64,000 bases of DNA, taken from Limnanthes douglasii subsp. nivea (lineage: Eukaryota > Streptophyta > Magnoliopsida > Brassicales > Limnanthaceae). Shown here one piece after another: positions 27,971 to 39,300 of this stretch (positions are counted from its first letter, which is position 1; each line of letters starts with the position of its first letter). The stretch covers positions 156,459,187 through 156,523,186 of the forward strand of contig JAUPFV010000001.1 of assembly GCA_036936605.1 (NCBI GenBank), written 5' to 3'. The translations under genes and the position numbers were made by a program. The notes beneath the pieces are model-generated. The model saw nothing but the letters and a program-made list of their open reading frames with translations, did not search any database and was not told where the DNA came from.

Positions 27971-28893
27971 CCATGGTACACTGAGAATTTAACTGCACCG
28001 TGTCCGCTTCGATACCTTGATCGCTGACTATGTAGTCTAAGAATTTTCCGGATTTTACACCAAACGTGCACTTCCCCGGGTTTAATTTTTGAGTTTATTT
28101 TGGCCAAATTAGCAAAGGTTTCTTCCAAGTCAGCTAAATGATCCTCATCTCTGCGGCTTTTAACTAACATGTCATCAATATATACTTTCACATTTTTGCC
28201 GATCTGACTCTCGAAAGATTTGTTCCCTAAACGTTGGTATGTTTCCCCCGCATTCTTTAGTCCGAACGACATAACCCTGTAGCATTGTAGACCCCTTCCA
28301 CTGATGAAAGTCGTGCTCTCCTGATCCCTCGGGTCCATCCAGATTTGATTGTATCCATCGTATGCGTCCATAAAGGAAAATAAACGATATGGACGTTGAT
28401 TCCACTTGTTGATCTATTCTTAGGACCGGAAAATGATCTTTTGGGCAAGCCCTATTCAGATCAGTGAAGTCTACACACATCCGCCATTTATCGTTTTTAT
28501 TCTTCACTAAGACCAGATTGGCCGTCTACAATGGATATTGTGATTCGTGTACGTGGCCTACTTTTGTTAAACGGTCTACTTCCACCATTATTGCTTCAGT
28601 TTTCTTCTGGGAAAAAGATCTTCTCTTTTGAATGATCGTATAGCCAACCTATGACATATGATATCTTCTGGGACCTCTGTGACATCTTTTGTGCACCAAG
28701 TAAACAAATGTAATTTGGTTGAAAGAAACCTGAGTAAGCTTTATTTTACCTCTTGTGATAGCCTTGTTCCTATCTTGAGACTTTTTCCAGGGCTAAAAGC
28801 ATGATCCTCGAAGCCTTCATCAGGGACCATGTACCCAAGGGACTCACTCGGATCATCAACAAGATCGGAATCCGAAGGAGGCCCTTCTGACTG
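27971..28893 (-). pseudogene. Element C reverse transcriptase
   Basis: RT motifs include KWRMCVDFTDLNRACPKD (28430-28507), MDAYDGYNQIWMD, MSFGLKNAGETYQRL, and the catalytic VYIDDMLVKS near 28170. Frame changes occur near 28090, 28390 and 28530. The N-terminal linker reads back in frame to the TAG at 28894-28896. Confidence 0.85.
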
Positions 28894-28896
28894 CTA
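28888..28896 (-). promoter_or_regulatory. Conserved UAG CAG UCA between protease and RT, element C
   Basis: On the minus strand F-G-S-K-N-E, TAG, CAG TCA, then E-G-P-P-S-D stays in one frame from protease to the RT linker. The context fits UAG CAR YYA. The stop aligns with those of A and B although the flanking protein sequence has diverged. Confidence 0.7.
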
Positions 28897-29500
28897 TTCA
28901 TTTTTAGATCCGAACCCTTTCAACTGCTTGGGGGCCAGGGTCGCTTAGCATTCTCAAGCTATTTTCTGACTTGACTTTACTGTTCCAACATTGTTGCCCA
29001 CCACATACTTCAAACATTGGTGAACTGTGGATGGCACATCGTGCATTTCAGACAACCATGACCTTCTGAAGATGGCATTGTACGATGTGGGGGCGTCTAC
29101 CATGATAAATAGTACTGTTACTATCTTCTTGAACGACCCTCTGCCCGGTTTCACCATTCCCTCGAATTCTTCGACGACGTCTGCGGTCGTACCAGTTAAT
29201 CCCACTATCGTTATGTCCGATCGTAGGATTATTGGGGGATTGGTTATCTGATTGTAGGTTGTCATGAACATTATGTTGGCAGAGATCCTTGTGTCAATCA
29301 AGATTTTCCGTATCTCGTTTCCCGCAATCTCTGCTCCGATCACCACTGCGTCCTCATGTGGACCAGCTACATCTCTCATGTCGTCATTCTCGAAGCAAAG
29401 AATTGGTGATGGATTTCTGTATAGGTGTGACGAGGCTCCCGCTTCCAACTGCGTTGCCAGACTCACGATGTGCCTTTTCCGGAAATTGTTTGATATACCT
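28897..29500 (-). pseudogene. Element C protease
   Basis: The protease domain is nearly open over 170 codons: GPHEDAVVIGAEIAG, IDTRISANIMF, VVEEFEGMVKPGRGSFKKI, YNAIFRRSWLSEMHDV. The active-site triad reads D-T-R instead of D-T-G, so activity is unlikely. Gag joins through SLATQLEAGASSH. Confidence 0.85.
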
Positions 29501-29890
29501 GATACCGTATCCCCACAAAAATAGTTAGTGATTCAAAAAATGCACATAACTCACTGACCTTTCCTTTGGGGATTGATTCCTCTACCATGTTTACACTGTT
29601 CCTGCCCGGATTTGGATCAAGGTATTCTGTGGCTACATCAAACTCATCCACAAACTCTTCTTCAATCACATCGGATTTCATCATGGTATCTTCTTACCTC
29701 AGAGCGACTTCTTGTTTTGGAGCAACTACAGTATTCTTCTTGACAAAGTCAACTAGTTTTTTTGTTCTTTATCAGATACTGGACTTCTTTCTTTAAAGCC
29801 ACACAATCCTTGGTGTGGTACCCGATATCATCATGGAACTGACATTATTTCTTATTCTTGTGCTCCCTCGGAGTCTGTAATGGGAAAGGC
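29501..29890 (-). pseudogene. Element C gag, C-terminal end only
   Basis: The gag linker (FDVATEYLDPNPGRNSVN) and a knuckle-like segment (CQFHDDIGYHTKDC near 29830) are present in broken frames. The homology stops near 29890, where unrelated AT-rich repeat DNA begins. The Gag core, coiled coil, leader and 5' LTR are missing. Confidence 0.8.
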
Positions 29891-30345
29891 TTGCGAAAAT
29901 GCACATTCGGTATTTTGCTGTGTATTTTTTTGATGATCAAACAAACACTTTTTAAAAGTCAAAACATGAGTATTTTGCTGTGTGTTTTTTTGTAAGTAAA
30001 AACTGAAATATTTGGTACACCTTAGTATTTTGTAATTAATATATTTTATGTTCTGACATATTGTAGTTGAAGTATTCTCAAGTGTAATATTTGTTCTAGT
30101 ATCAAATGTATTATTTGTAGTAGTCTTGTATCTCTCCTTTGTATTTTTTGAAATATCGCATCTTATTTTCTCATGTCTTGCATGTTTTAGTTATATGCAT
30201 ATTAGTCTCTTATGTAGTATTTTGCTTTAGTCCCATATATTGTAGTTGCAGTAATATCCAGTGTACTATTTGATCTAGTATCGCATGTAGTAGTTTCAGT
30301 AGTCTCGCATCTCTCTTTTATTTGTTGCAGTCTCGCATCTCGTTG
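29891..30345. repeat. Degenerate repeat field to the right of element C
   Basis: No gene is seen. Two copies of GTATTTTGCTGTGTRTTTTTTT (about 29911 and 29970) are followed by irregular TAGTCTCGCATCTC, GTAGTTGCAGTAAT and ATCGCATGTAGTA words. These resemble 19225-19560. Confidence 0.5.
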
Positions 30346-31860
30346 CTGGTGTTGGAGCCATAGTTAGGGAAACCAAGCTTATTAGCAATATTGGAGATGT
30401 TATCTTCTTTAATGAAAGGCTCAAGAATACCCAGCATATTCAATTTTTCTTTGTTGATGAAAAACTTAAGTCTTCTAACAAAGGCCTCGTTACTAATGCC
30501 CTGAATGTTCCAACATATAATTATTGTTAGGATTAAGGTTTGTGGATTGACTTGCCCCAAAAAGGGACTTAATGATAATAATGCCTTTTGTTTACCTGAT
30601 GTTAGCCTCTCTTAGTCTCTAATTTAGATGAGCTTAAAAGTCCTTGTTTGTTCTTTCTTCTTAAGTTTAGGTGTTTGAGGGAGGCTGCCAATATTTAAGG
30701 GGTGTAGCTTTCAGATTCCATGTTGAAGTGATGAGAGTAATCTTCTTCTAAGTTCTTAATAACGTCAATAAGATCTTTATTCTTTTCAGAAGAGGCAAGG
30801 GATGTATTTCCATTAGAAGTAGTCTTTTTGATAGTCAGACAACTAGAGTTATCATTTTGAATAGGATTGAGAATGATAAACTTAAGTTTGTAAGGCTGCA
30901 CTTTATTTGTTTCTCTGTTTGGTTGAGGTTTTTCCTTTTGGGCAAAGTTGTTAGTCTTCTTGGGAGTTTCTTGATTTATGGGGTTGAGTTTCTTGCAGGT
31001 TTCACGGACATAACCAACATGGAAGCAGTGAGTGCAGTATTTTGTCAAGTCTTTATAACTTATGAGAAGCCAACTTCCTTCGTTGCTGCCAAAACCATCC
31101 CATATATGAAAATGGAGTTTCTTGGAGATGTCCAGTTCAATCCACCCGTAATATGCATTGAACATGGTACAATTTTTTGGCACGTGTCCAAATTTTAAGG
31201 GGTTGACCCACTCAAGCAGCAATAGAGTTTATAAAGTCTTCATTGTAGAGATATTAAGGTATGTTCTCTATTCTTATCTAGGTTGGCACTATTAGGCCTT
31301 CAAACTTGGGGTTAAAGGAATGGAGTCATTTAAAGACTCATATAATATTCACCAACCGTCCATACTCCTATGGACCAGATCTTACCTAGTCAGTTTTTTA
31401 CGAGAAGTCTAAGAATATATACCTAGAATCTTAGTTTGAATAAGTAAATTCTCCGGTAAACTTTTTTTTCAAAGAAGAATTGGTCCCTTTGATTTGCCTT
31501 TTGGGTTTGGTTGAGTCCTTTTGGGTAGACTTTTAGAAAACTTACCTGTATGTTTATATGAAACCAACAATCTTTTATTGTCACTTTCCTGAAATTGCAG
31601 CAATATACGATCTTTCCTTGTAAATTGATTGGTTTGATTCCAAAATTTTTGTTTAGGGCTAACAACATTATTGATAGATTTTATTGTTGACAATTTGATA
31701 TTTCTAGATAATTTTTTTTTGAATTTGTCCTAAAAGATGGTCTTTGACCGGATCAGATAAAGGTTACATAATGTTGTAAGTAACGGAGAGACCCATAGAG
31801 CTCGGCAAACAACAAAGAAAAGTCGGAGAAGAGCTGAAAGAGAAACAGGAAAAATAATCT
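30345..31860 (-). mobile_element. LINE fragment (ORF1 and start of ORF2), 3' truncated
   Basis: Read on the minus strand from a leader near 31858. It shows ORF1 remnants with a DUF4283-like segment (ending LLEWVNPLKFG...FNAYYGWIELDI) and a knuckle in which the histidine is tyrosine (YCTHCFHVGYVRETC). ORF2 then begins with its endonuclease (CWNIQGISNEAFVRRLKFF). Homology stops about 80 codons into ORF2, where degenerate repeat DNA starts. Frameshifts are common near 31220-31700. It is clearly related to the LINE at 34647-41033 but diverged. Confidence 0.8.
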
Positions 31861-34630
31861 TTTTTTGACGCCTTATTTCTCCACCTTTATTAGTCAAATG
31901 TATTTTAATAGTTGAATCATAATCCTCCTAAATGATAAACAGTAAAAAATATAATATTTTGTCTTCCCAAAAGTATTCTTTCATAAGGAAAAACAAATGT
32001 TCATAGTTAGAAATCTATATCCATCATACTTATTATATAGAACTAGTTAGATGCAGATAAAACACCAGACTCAACTCAATTAATCTTAATATTATATATT
32101 ACATCATACACACAAACTAATCGCACACAGAACTCACACTTGAGACTATTTCGTAGTACAAATCAAAAGAAACACTTGGAGACTCTACTTCAACTAAATT
32201 CAATATCGAATACATACAAAGCCGATAGTTAGTTTCAACTAAAAACAATATCGAATATATACAAAGCGATAGATAGTTTCGAATAAGCTCAAAAACCACT
32301 ATGCTACTCAGGTGTCTGTTTTAACAGCGCAGAACTAGAAAGAAGGTGAAACTGAAACTGGAATATCTCTATTCTTAAATCAAGTAATTAAGAAGGAAGG
32401 TTTCCAAGCTCTTGAACAGGAAGTTGGCTCATTAGCAGGACCCAGCCAGAAGTACATACAATACAATGCATTGCTGGAAGATAAACATACATCAAACAAT
32501 TAAATGCCGTCCGTATCTACACGATAAACATACATTTATCAATATATTGCTTAAAGGAAGAAGATGAGAATTTACAATCCACACGATTTTAAACTCTAAC
32601 CTGCAAGTGGGTAGAAGATCTCTGAGTCAAGAAGAGAATTGAAAGAAAAATATGTGATTCGACTTTGAGACCGACGAGATTTGAGAGTTGGGGACCGGAG
32701 GTAGAACATCAACAACCCTAAAAAACCAACCTACATACACTACACGTAATTAGGTGCGTTTCAGTTTAAAAAATCAAAAACTTACCGAAATCAGTTTGGT
32801 TTGGAGAAAAAGCGAAATTGAATCACATTTTTCAAAAACCGACCGAAACGGTCCATTTCGGTTTTGTTCGGTCAGCCGGCTTGGTTTTTCTCGGTTTTCG
32901 CTCACCCCTAATGCCAGTGCATAATTGTTTTCCGCCAAAGGTTAAGCTATCTTGTACTTTATATAATAATTATTTTAAAACATTACGAGAATACAAATGA
33001 CAAGCATATAACCATATATATGCAAACCCAATAGAAGAATAATACATATGTTAACCTCGAGATGGATGCAAATAGAATGCAACAAAACATTACGAGAATT
33101 CCATATCATGCTCGAGAGAGGATAAGAACTCTGAAAACATGTTAAATACAGACGTGCCTTAATTCATGTTGGCTATATCAGCTGGAAAAAAGTGATGCAT
33201 TTCAAATGTTTAATTTTTTTTGTGTTGGAAATCATTTTCAAAAGAAAAATAACTTCATGTCCTCACCATCCACCTTAAAATTGGAGGACAGGAAAAAACC
33301 TAATAACCCCACAAATTTCAATACAATGACAATTGACAGGGTTTAAATTGTTCAAGTTCAACATACGGACTTTATATCTCAAGTCTTAATGAGAAAGAGT
33401 TTGGGTTTCACACAAGATTCTTAAACACTAAAAGTGACTTGAATCTACTTATGTGGTTCAAACTCTTCCATTGTGTTTTAACATACCTACTGATACAGCA
33501 CCTACTGATCTACCAAATCGTATAAGTCTATCATCAACTTCACATAGAAAATATCAGAGTCCGTAACTGGATCTCATCATTCACATCAAGTAGCTCATTC
33601 CTCACCACCTAGCTACACATCCTACAAACTCTCACATATTTCTCCTTCAATTCATTCCTTAATCATATCACCCTAGCATACCTACCTCTTATTCACCCAA
33701 AAGAAACTTATACAAGGCCAACTTAAGCAGTCAATCTACTAAAACAGCAGATCCTACTCAAGCAGGTCTTAAGAGTATTTTTAAATGTGTTCAAAGTTTA
33801 CGACCCCCTACACTACTCTACCGGACAAAACAAACAAATAGAAAAGAAAATATGACAATTAGTAGGTCAAACACAAATGACACCGTCTTAAACACTAATA
33901 AGCACTAAATCAGAAACCAGACACACACACATACACTAAATAATTTGAAGGACCATAGGGTCAAATTTTAGTTGGGCAATCCATTACTTTAACAAATCAA
34001 ACAAACTCAACCCAGAATTATCATTTGGTTTGATCCGCCCCAAATTGCACCCGTAACTAAAAGTAAAATTTCGGAGGGTACCTTACATACCACAAAAATC
34101 AGAGGGCATCAAAGCTCCACTGCAGCTACTACTACAACTGTAACTGCTATAGCGATCCTGGATAACCCAACCTAAATGTTACCAAAAAGCGCTACGAACG
34201 AAACCTGGATAACAAAGACAACGCACACTGAACAATCGAAATTCTCTTGATACCAACATGCAAACACAAACAACATAATCGAAATTCCACAATGATAAAG
34301 AGACTAGACAACAATCTAAAAGCAACTGAATTAACAATTCACGACTAAAAGGTTTACAGACAAACAAAGAGTTACCTCTTGGGTTTCGCATAGGCTATAG
34401 ACAGTGAAGCGAGATGGAATGTTCCCGAAAGGGTTCGATCGGGTTTATACGCGAGCCATTGAGTTGCCTATTTTACCCTATGTCTCATTTGATATAAAAC
34501 TGGTCTGCCTAAATTTCGAGACAATATATTCCGGAGTCGCGTGGTGCTATCCCGGAAAATAAGTACAGAGAGCCAGAAGTATTAGTAAACGCTTGTTTTT
34601 TTTTTCATATGAACAAAATACCGTTTAATA
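31861..34630. other. Unassigned 2.8-kb stretch, no supported gene
   Basis: No long ORF or transposon protein is seen. About 32754-32917 carries AACCG-rich sequence ending CTCACCCCTA, like non-autonomous hAT-type elements. Minus-strand stretches near 34500-34378 (TATA-like TTTATATC, then a short ATG exon ending CAAGAG before GTAACTC) and near 32718-32590 (TTAGGGTTG... ending TTGCAG) look like plant 5' UTR/exon edges. No coding continuity was found, so a host gene is not claimed. Confidence 0.35.
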
Positions 34631-34646
34631 AAAGATCAAAAGAGCT
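34631..34646. repeat. LINE target-site duplication, left copy
   Basis: AAAGATCAAAAGAGCT at 34631-34646 is repeated at 41031-41046 after the poly(A). The first As are ambiguous with the tail, so the duplication is at least 13-14 bp. Confidence 0.92.
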
Positions 34647-34875
34647 GAGCGTTGAACGAGGTTGAAGAGAATTTAATTGACGATTGGGCTTCAAGAATGG
34701 CGATTCCGATTTAATTGACGTTTCTCTTTTCGATTAATTGCTCCTTCGTTTCTCCCTCCTCTCTCGTTTCTCTATTTCTCTGTTCTTCAGAGTTTAAGGT
34801 ATCAAGTATTGGCGTCTGGTATTCTTTTTGGTCTCTGTTTTTCCATTAAAAACAGAGTATTTTTTGTATTCGGTT

Positions 34876-36345
34876 ATGGCATTCAATGTTCATAACGAAG
34901 AAGAGTTTCCATCCCTTCAACAGAAATCTGGTAAGGATCATATGGGAAGTAAATCAAATTCATATGCTGAAGTTTTAAAGAAGAGAATTTCAAAACAGGG
35001 GACGGATCAGTTTGAGCCAGAATGGAAGGAATTTAAGAATGATCATTTATCGATTCAATTCGATAAAGGAACGCTTGATAAACTGAAATTCAAATCGAAG
35101 CACTCTCTTGTTGGAAAATTCACACATGGAGTACCGAAAAGAGCTGTTCTGAGTAAGTTTCTTGATTCTTTCAAATTCAGGGAACCTTTTAGATTTAGAC
35201 TATGGGACGCAAGACATGTCATATTTGAGTTTAATGCTAAGTATGATTATGCTAAGTTATTCCATAGAGCTGTTTGGACTATGGATTCTTCAGTAATGCG
35301 TCTTTTGAAATGGTCTAATGATTTGTCAAAAGAATCTCCTGTGGCTCCGGTATGGGTTAAGTTTGATATTCCAGAAGTTCTTTATGATGAAAGTGTGGTT
35401 AAATCTGTGGCTTCGATGTTGGGTGAAGTTTTAGTGGTGAAGGTTCCTGATGAAAACAGATTGTTTTCACAATGTTCTGCCTTGGTCGAGATTGATGTTA
35501 CTAATAAACATCCATCTGATGTCTGGATTGGGTTTGGTGAGAATTTTGGTTTCTGGACCAAGATAATGTACACTAATATGCCAGTATACTGTGGAAAGTG
35601 CTATCATCTAGGCCATAGTATGGAGGGTTGTAAGAAGGTTGCCAAGAATCAAGAAGACGTTGAGGGTTTTACAACTAATAAGGTTAAGTCTATCATAACT
35701 AAGCAATGGGTGAAGAAGGATGAAAAGATTGTGCATCTGGGAAATGATGTTGAAGGATGTAAGACTCCTGAGCAAGGAGAGATAATTGAAGCCATTGAAA
35801 CGTTGCATATGGGGTTAACAGATAATAATGGCTATGTTAACATGGTTTCTGATGATGAGGAGTCCCCTAATATTAAATCGAGAAGTTTACAGCATACTCC
35901 TACTAAGAAATGGGTGTCTAATTCTCCTGAGCTTTACCGTGGCAGCCAGAATGATATGGAGAGTAGTAAGAGATCTGAGGGTAAACTTCATCAGTATAAG
36001 GAGGCTGTTCAGAATAAGGAAGCTGTTCAGAATAAGGAAGCTGTTCAGAATAAGGAAACTGCTGTTCAACATGTTTTACTCAAAGCTAATATGCAAAAGG
36101 GTAAGAATCAAATGGATGCTGAACAGAAGAAGGATGTTATAGAAGAGGAAGATGAACAAAGGAGTAGATTTAGTAATCAGAATAAGAGTGAAGGTGAAGG
36201 GGAAGGTGAATCTAGTTTTAAGGAAATTTTTGACAAAAAGATCAAGATAGCAAAAGGCAAGAGGAATACTAGAAGCAAGATTATTAAGGCTTTACAGTTC
36301 AACAGTTCAAGTAAATCTAAATCCTCAAACTCTTTAAATGATTAG
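34876..36345 (+). CDS. LINE ORF1: nucleic-acid-binding protein (DUF4283-like plus CCHC knuckle)
   Basis: 489 codons starting MAFNVHNEEEFPSLQ; the frame opens earlier but without ATG. Residues about 50-220 match the DUF4283-type domain of plant LINE ORF1 proteins (SLVGKFTHGVP, FRFRLWDARHVIFEF, LSKESPVAPVWVKFDIP). A CX2CX4HX4C knuckle follows at about 237-251 (YCGKCYHLGHSMEGC). The C-terminal half is charged and contains an 18-bp tandem repeat coding KEAVQN (about 35998-36066). It ends in a Lys/Ser-rich tail. Role by family: binding LINE RNA in the retrotransposition particle. It overlaps ORF2 by eight bases. Confidence 0.92.
   Translation: MAFNVHNEEEFPSLQQKSGKDHMGSKSNSYAEVLKKRISKQGTDQFEPEWKEFKNDHLSIQFDKGTLDKLKFKSKHSLVGKFTHGVPKRAVLSKFLDSFKFREPFRFRLWDARHVIFEFNAKYDYAKLFHRAVWTMDSSVMRLLKWSNDLSKESPVAPVWVKFDIPEVLYDESVVKSVASMLGEVLVVKVPDENRLFSQCSALVEIDVTNKHPSDVWIGFGENFGFWTKIMYTNMPVYCGKCYHLGHSMEGCKKVAKNQEDVEGFTTNKVKSIITKQWVKKDEKIVHLGNDVEGCKTPEQGEIIEAIETLHMGLTDNNGYVNMVSDDEESPNIKSRSLQHTPTKKWVSNSPELYRGSQNDMESSKRSEGKLHQYKEAVQNKEAVQNKEAVQNKETAVQHVLLKANMQKGKNQMDAEQKKDVIEEEDEQRSRFSNQNKSEGEGEGESSFKEIFDKKIKIAKGKRNTRSKIIKALQFNSSSKSKSSNSLND
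36338..36345 (+). promoter_or_regulatory. ORF1 stop / ORF2 start overlap (ATGATTAG)
   Basis: The ORF2 ATG (36338-36340) lies five bases upstream of the ORF1 TAG (36343-36345), in a different frame. The arrangement fits translation of ORF2 by termination-reinitiation, which is an inference. Confidence 0.6.
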
Positions 36346-39300
36346 TTTTATAAATTGGAATATTCGTGGTATCAAGGATAAAGCTTCTGTTCGTAGGCTC
36401 AAATATCTTGCTATTAAAAACAAAGCTAAGTTAATTGCTATTCAGGAGCCTTTAGTGAGTTGTGATAATATTGCTAATGTTGCTGCTAAGATAGGTTATG
36501 ACAACTTTGCTTTTAATGTAAGTAACAAAATCTGGATTTTCTGGAAATATGATGTTTCTGTTGAAATTTTGAATGATATGAATCAGTGCCTTAACATTAA
36601 AGTTAGTTTATTAAATGATAGTCAGCATGTTATGATATCTATTGTTTATGCTAAATGTCAAAGAGTTAATAGAGTTGAGTTGTGGAACTTTCTTAAGAGT
36701 ATTGCTGTTACTGATCTTGGTTGGTTAATCTGTGGTGATTTCAATGCTGTTTGCTCTATTGATGATCAGTTGGGCTGCAGTTCTTTCTGTTTGAATAGCT
36801 CTAATGATTTTAATGACATGATTAGCACTTGTGATATTGAGGATGCTGGTTACATTGGTTCCAAGTTTACTTGGTCTAATGGCTCTAAATGGAAGAGATT
36901 GGACCGTGTTTTTACTAATGATAAATGGATCAGCATGTTTAACTCTACTAAAGTTTATCATCTTGCTAGAACGGGATCTGATCATATGCCCATGGTTATC
37001 TCTTTTACTAATAATGCTATGAAAAGCAAAGCTGGTTTTAAGTTTCAGGAAATGTGGTTTTTAGAAGAAACTTTTCTTCCTTTTGTTGAAGAAAATTGGA
37101 GAGGTGATATGACTGGTGATCCTTTATTCATGTTCTGGAATAAGTTGAAAAGATTGAAGAAGGGTTTAAAGTTGTGGAATAAGGAAGTGGTAGGTAATAT
37201 CTTTAGCAAGGTGCAAAGCATGGAAGACATGGTTTTACAAAAAGAGTTACAGCATCAGAATAGTCAGTCTGCTGAGTCCAAATCCAACCTTCTTAAGGCT
37301 AATGCTCTTCTTATTAAAGCTCACAGAATGGAGGAGCTTTATTGGAAGCAGCAGTGCTATAGCAAATGGCTGCTTGAGGGGGACAGAAACACTAGTTTTT
37401 ACCATAGCTTTGTGCAAAAGAAGAGAAGGCGCAATAGTATTAAAGGTATCAGATGTGGTGAGGTTTGGCTTTCTGAATCCTCTGAGATTGGTCTTTCTGC
37501 TGTGTCTTTCTTTCAAAATGCTCTTACGAATTCTCATATAGATGATGTTAATAGGCTGAATGATGATATTTTTAACTATATCCCTAGCCTTGTTACTGCT
37601 GATATTAACAGGAGCATTCTTAAGCCTATTGATGATAGTGAGCTGAGAAATGTCATCAAGTCTATGAATACGTCTAGTGCTCCTGGTATGGATGGTTTTA
37701 CTGTCAATTTCTATAATCATTGTTGGCACATTATTAAGGTAGATATGTTAAATGCTATGAATGATTTCTTAAATGGTAGATGTATTCCTAAAGGTATTTT
37801 TTCTACTGGTGTTTGTTTGCTGCCTAAGGTGAATAATCCTATAACTTGGAAGGATTATAGGCCTATTAGCCTTTGCTCTGTGATTAATCGTATTATGTCT
37901 AAGATAATTGTTTCTAGGATGGCCTTGTTTCTGCCTAGCTTGATCTCTCCTAATCAGGGAGGGTTTGTTCCTGGCAGAAATATTAATGATAATATTCTGA
38001 TTTGCAAGGAGCTCATTTGTGACTTAAATAGGAAGGTTAAGCATAATAATATTGTTGTTCAGCTTGATATGTCTAAGGCGTTTGACAAGCTCAAGCATGA
38101 TTTTATTTATAAAGTTCTAGATAAATTTGGGTTTTCTGCTAGGTTCATCTGTCTTATTAAGAAAATGATTCAGTTTGTGAATGTTTCTATCCTTGTGAAT
38201 GGTGAGAGCTTTGGTTATTTTAACACTACTAAAGGGCTGCGTCAAGGTGACCCTATTTCACCCTTTCTTTTTATTATTGCTGAAGAGTTGTTCATTAGGG
38301 GATTTAATGCTTTGATTCTAAATAACAAGAGCATGAAGTATAAATGTAGAAGTAGTATCTGTGTTAATAGCTTAGCTTTTGCTGATGATATTCTGCTTTT
38401 CTTGAATTGCAAAGATACAACTGTTAACAAGCTTTGTAGTTTTTTGGACAAGTATCAGTATCTTTCTGGCCAGGTTGTGAACAAGGAGAAAACTAAGGTG
38501 TTAATGGCTAAAGGTATTGATGTTAATAAGATTGACATTGTTGTTAATCATTCTGGTTTCTCTTCCAGTCAGTTGCCTACAGACTATCTTGGTGTTACCA
38601 TTAGCACGAACAATAGATGCAACAACTTCAACAAGCTCATTTGTAAGGTCAGTAGTAAAATTGAGGACTGGAATGTTGCTAAGCTTTCTTTTGCAGGTAG
38701 GCTTATGCTGGTGAAATCAGTTCTTTCTAGTATTATTCTTTATTGGATGCATTCTAATGTCCTTCCCAAAGGTATCATTTATAAGTTAGAAATCATGCTG
38801 AATAAGTTTGTTTGGGGTTCTTCTCATTATGGTAAAAAAGTTCATTGGTGTAGCTGGTCTAATTTGTGCAAGAATTATAGTGAGGGTGGTCTGAATGTGA
38901 GGAGCATGGATGATGTGCAAACTGCTATCTCTTTCAATCTGTGGGCTGCTTTTAGGGAGAATAATACTTTTTGGGCTAATGTTATGCATAGTATCTATTG
39001 CAGTAAGCATCATCCCTTGCAAGTTAGTCCCTTGAAGGCTGGTTCTTTAGTTTGGAAGAGATTGATTAGTGTTCGTGATGAAGCTGAATGTTTCATCAAG
39101 TGGAAGATTGGTAATGGTATGGTTGATTTTTGGTTGGACAACTGGACTGGTTCTGGTCCTTTTATTTCTTTTAACTCCAATGATAATAACTTGTGGTTCA
39201 CTCCTGAGAAGGTTAGCTCATATTGGACTAACAGCTCTTGGGATTTATCTTCTGTTGAAAGCTTTATTAGTTCTGATATTATTAATAGCATTAGGAGTAT

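Larger units (their letters stand above)
20389..29890 (-). mobile_element. Tat/Retand-like Ty3/gypsy element C (5' truncated)
   Basis: This third element has the same architecture: 3' LTR at about 20389-20828, polypurine tract, antisense aORF (21454-24380), convergent gag-pol on the minus strand ending at 25004. Gag stops near 29890, and no 5' LTR or primer site follows. Proteins are distinct from A and B (another family), with many stops and a duplicated integrase segment. The left edge is tentative, placed at TGGTTATC by analogy with TGGTKTGG in A and B. Confidence 0.8.

Noticed and set aside
32754..32917. hAT-type non-autonomous element with AACCG-rich interior
   Set aside because: One end (CTCACCCCTA) looks right, but the other end and an 8-bp duplication could not be established.
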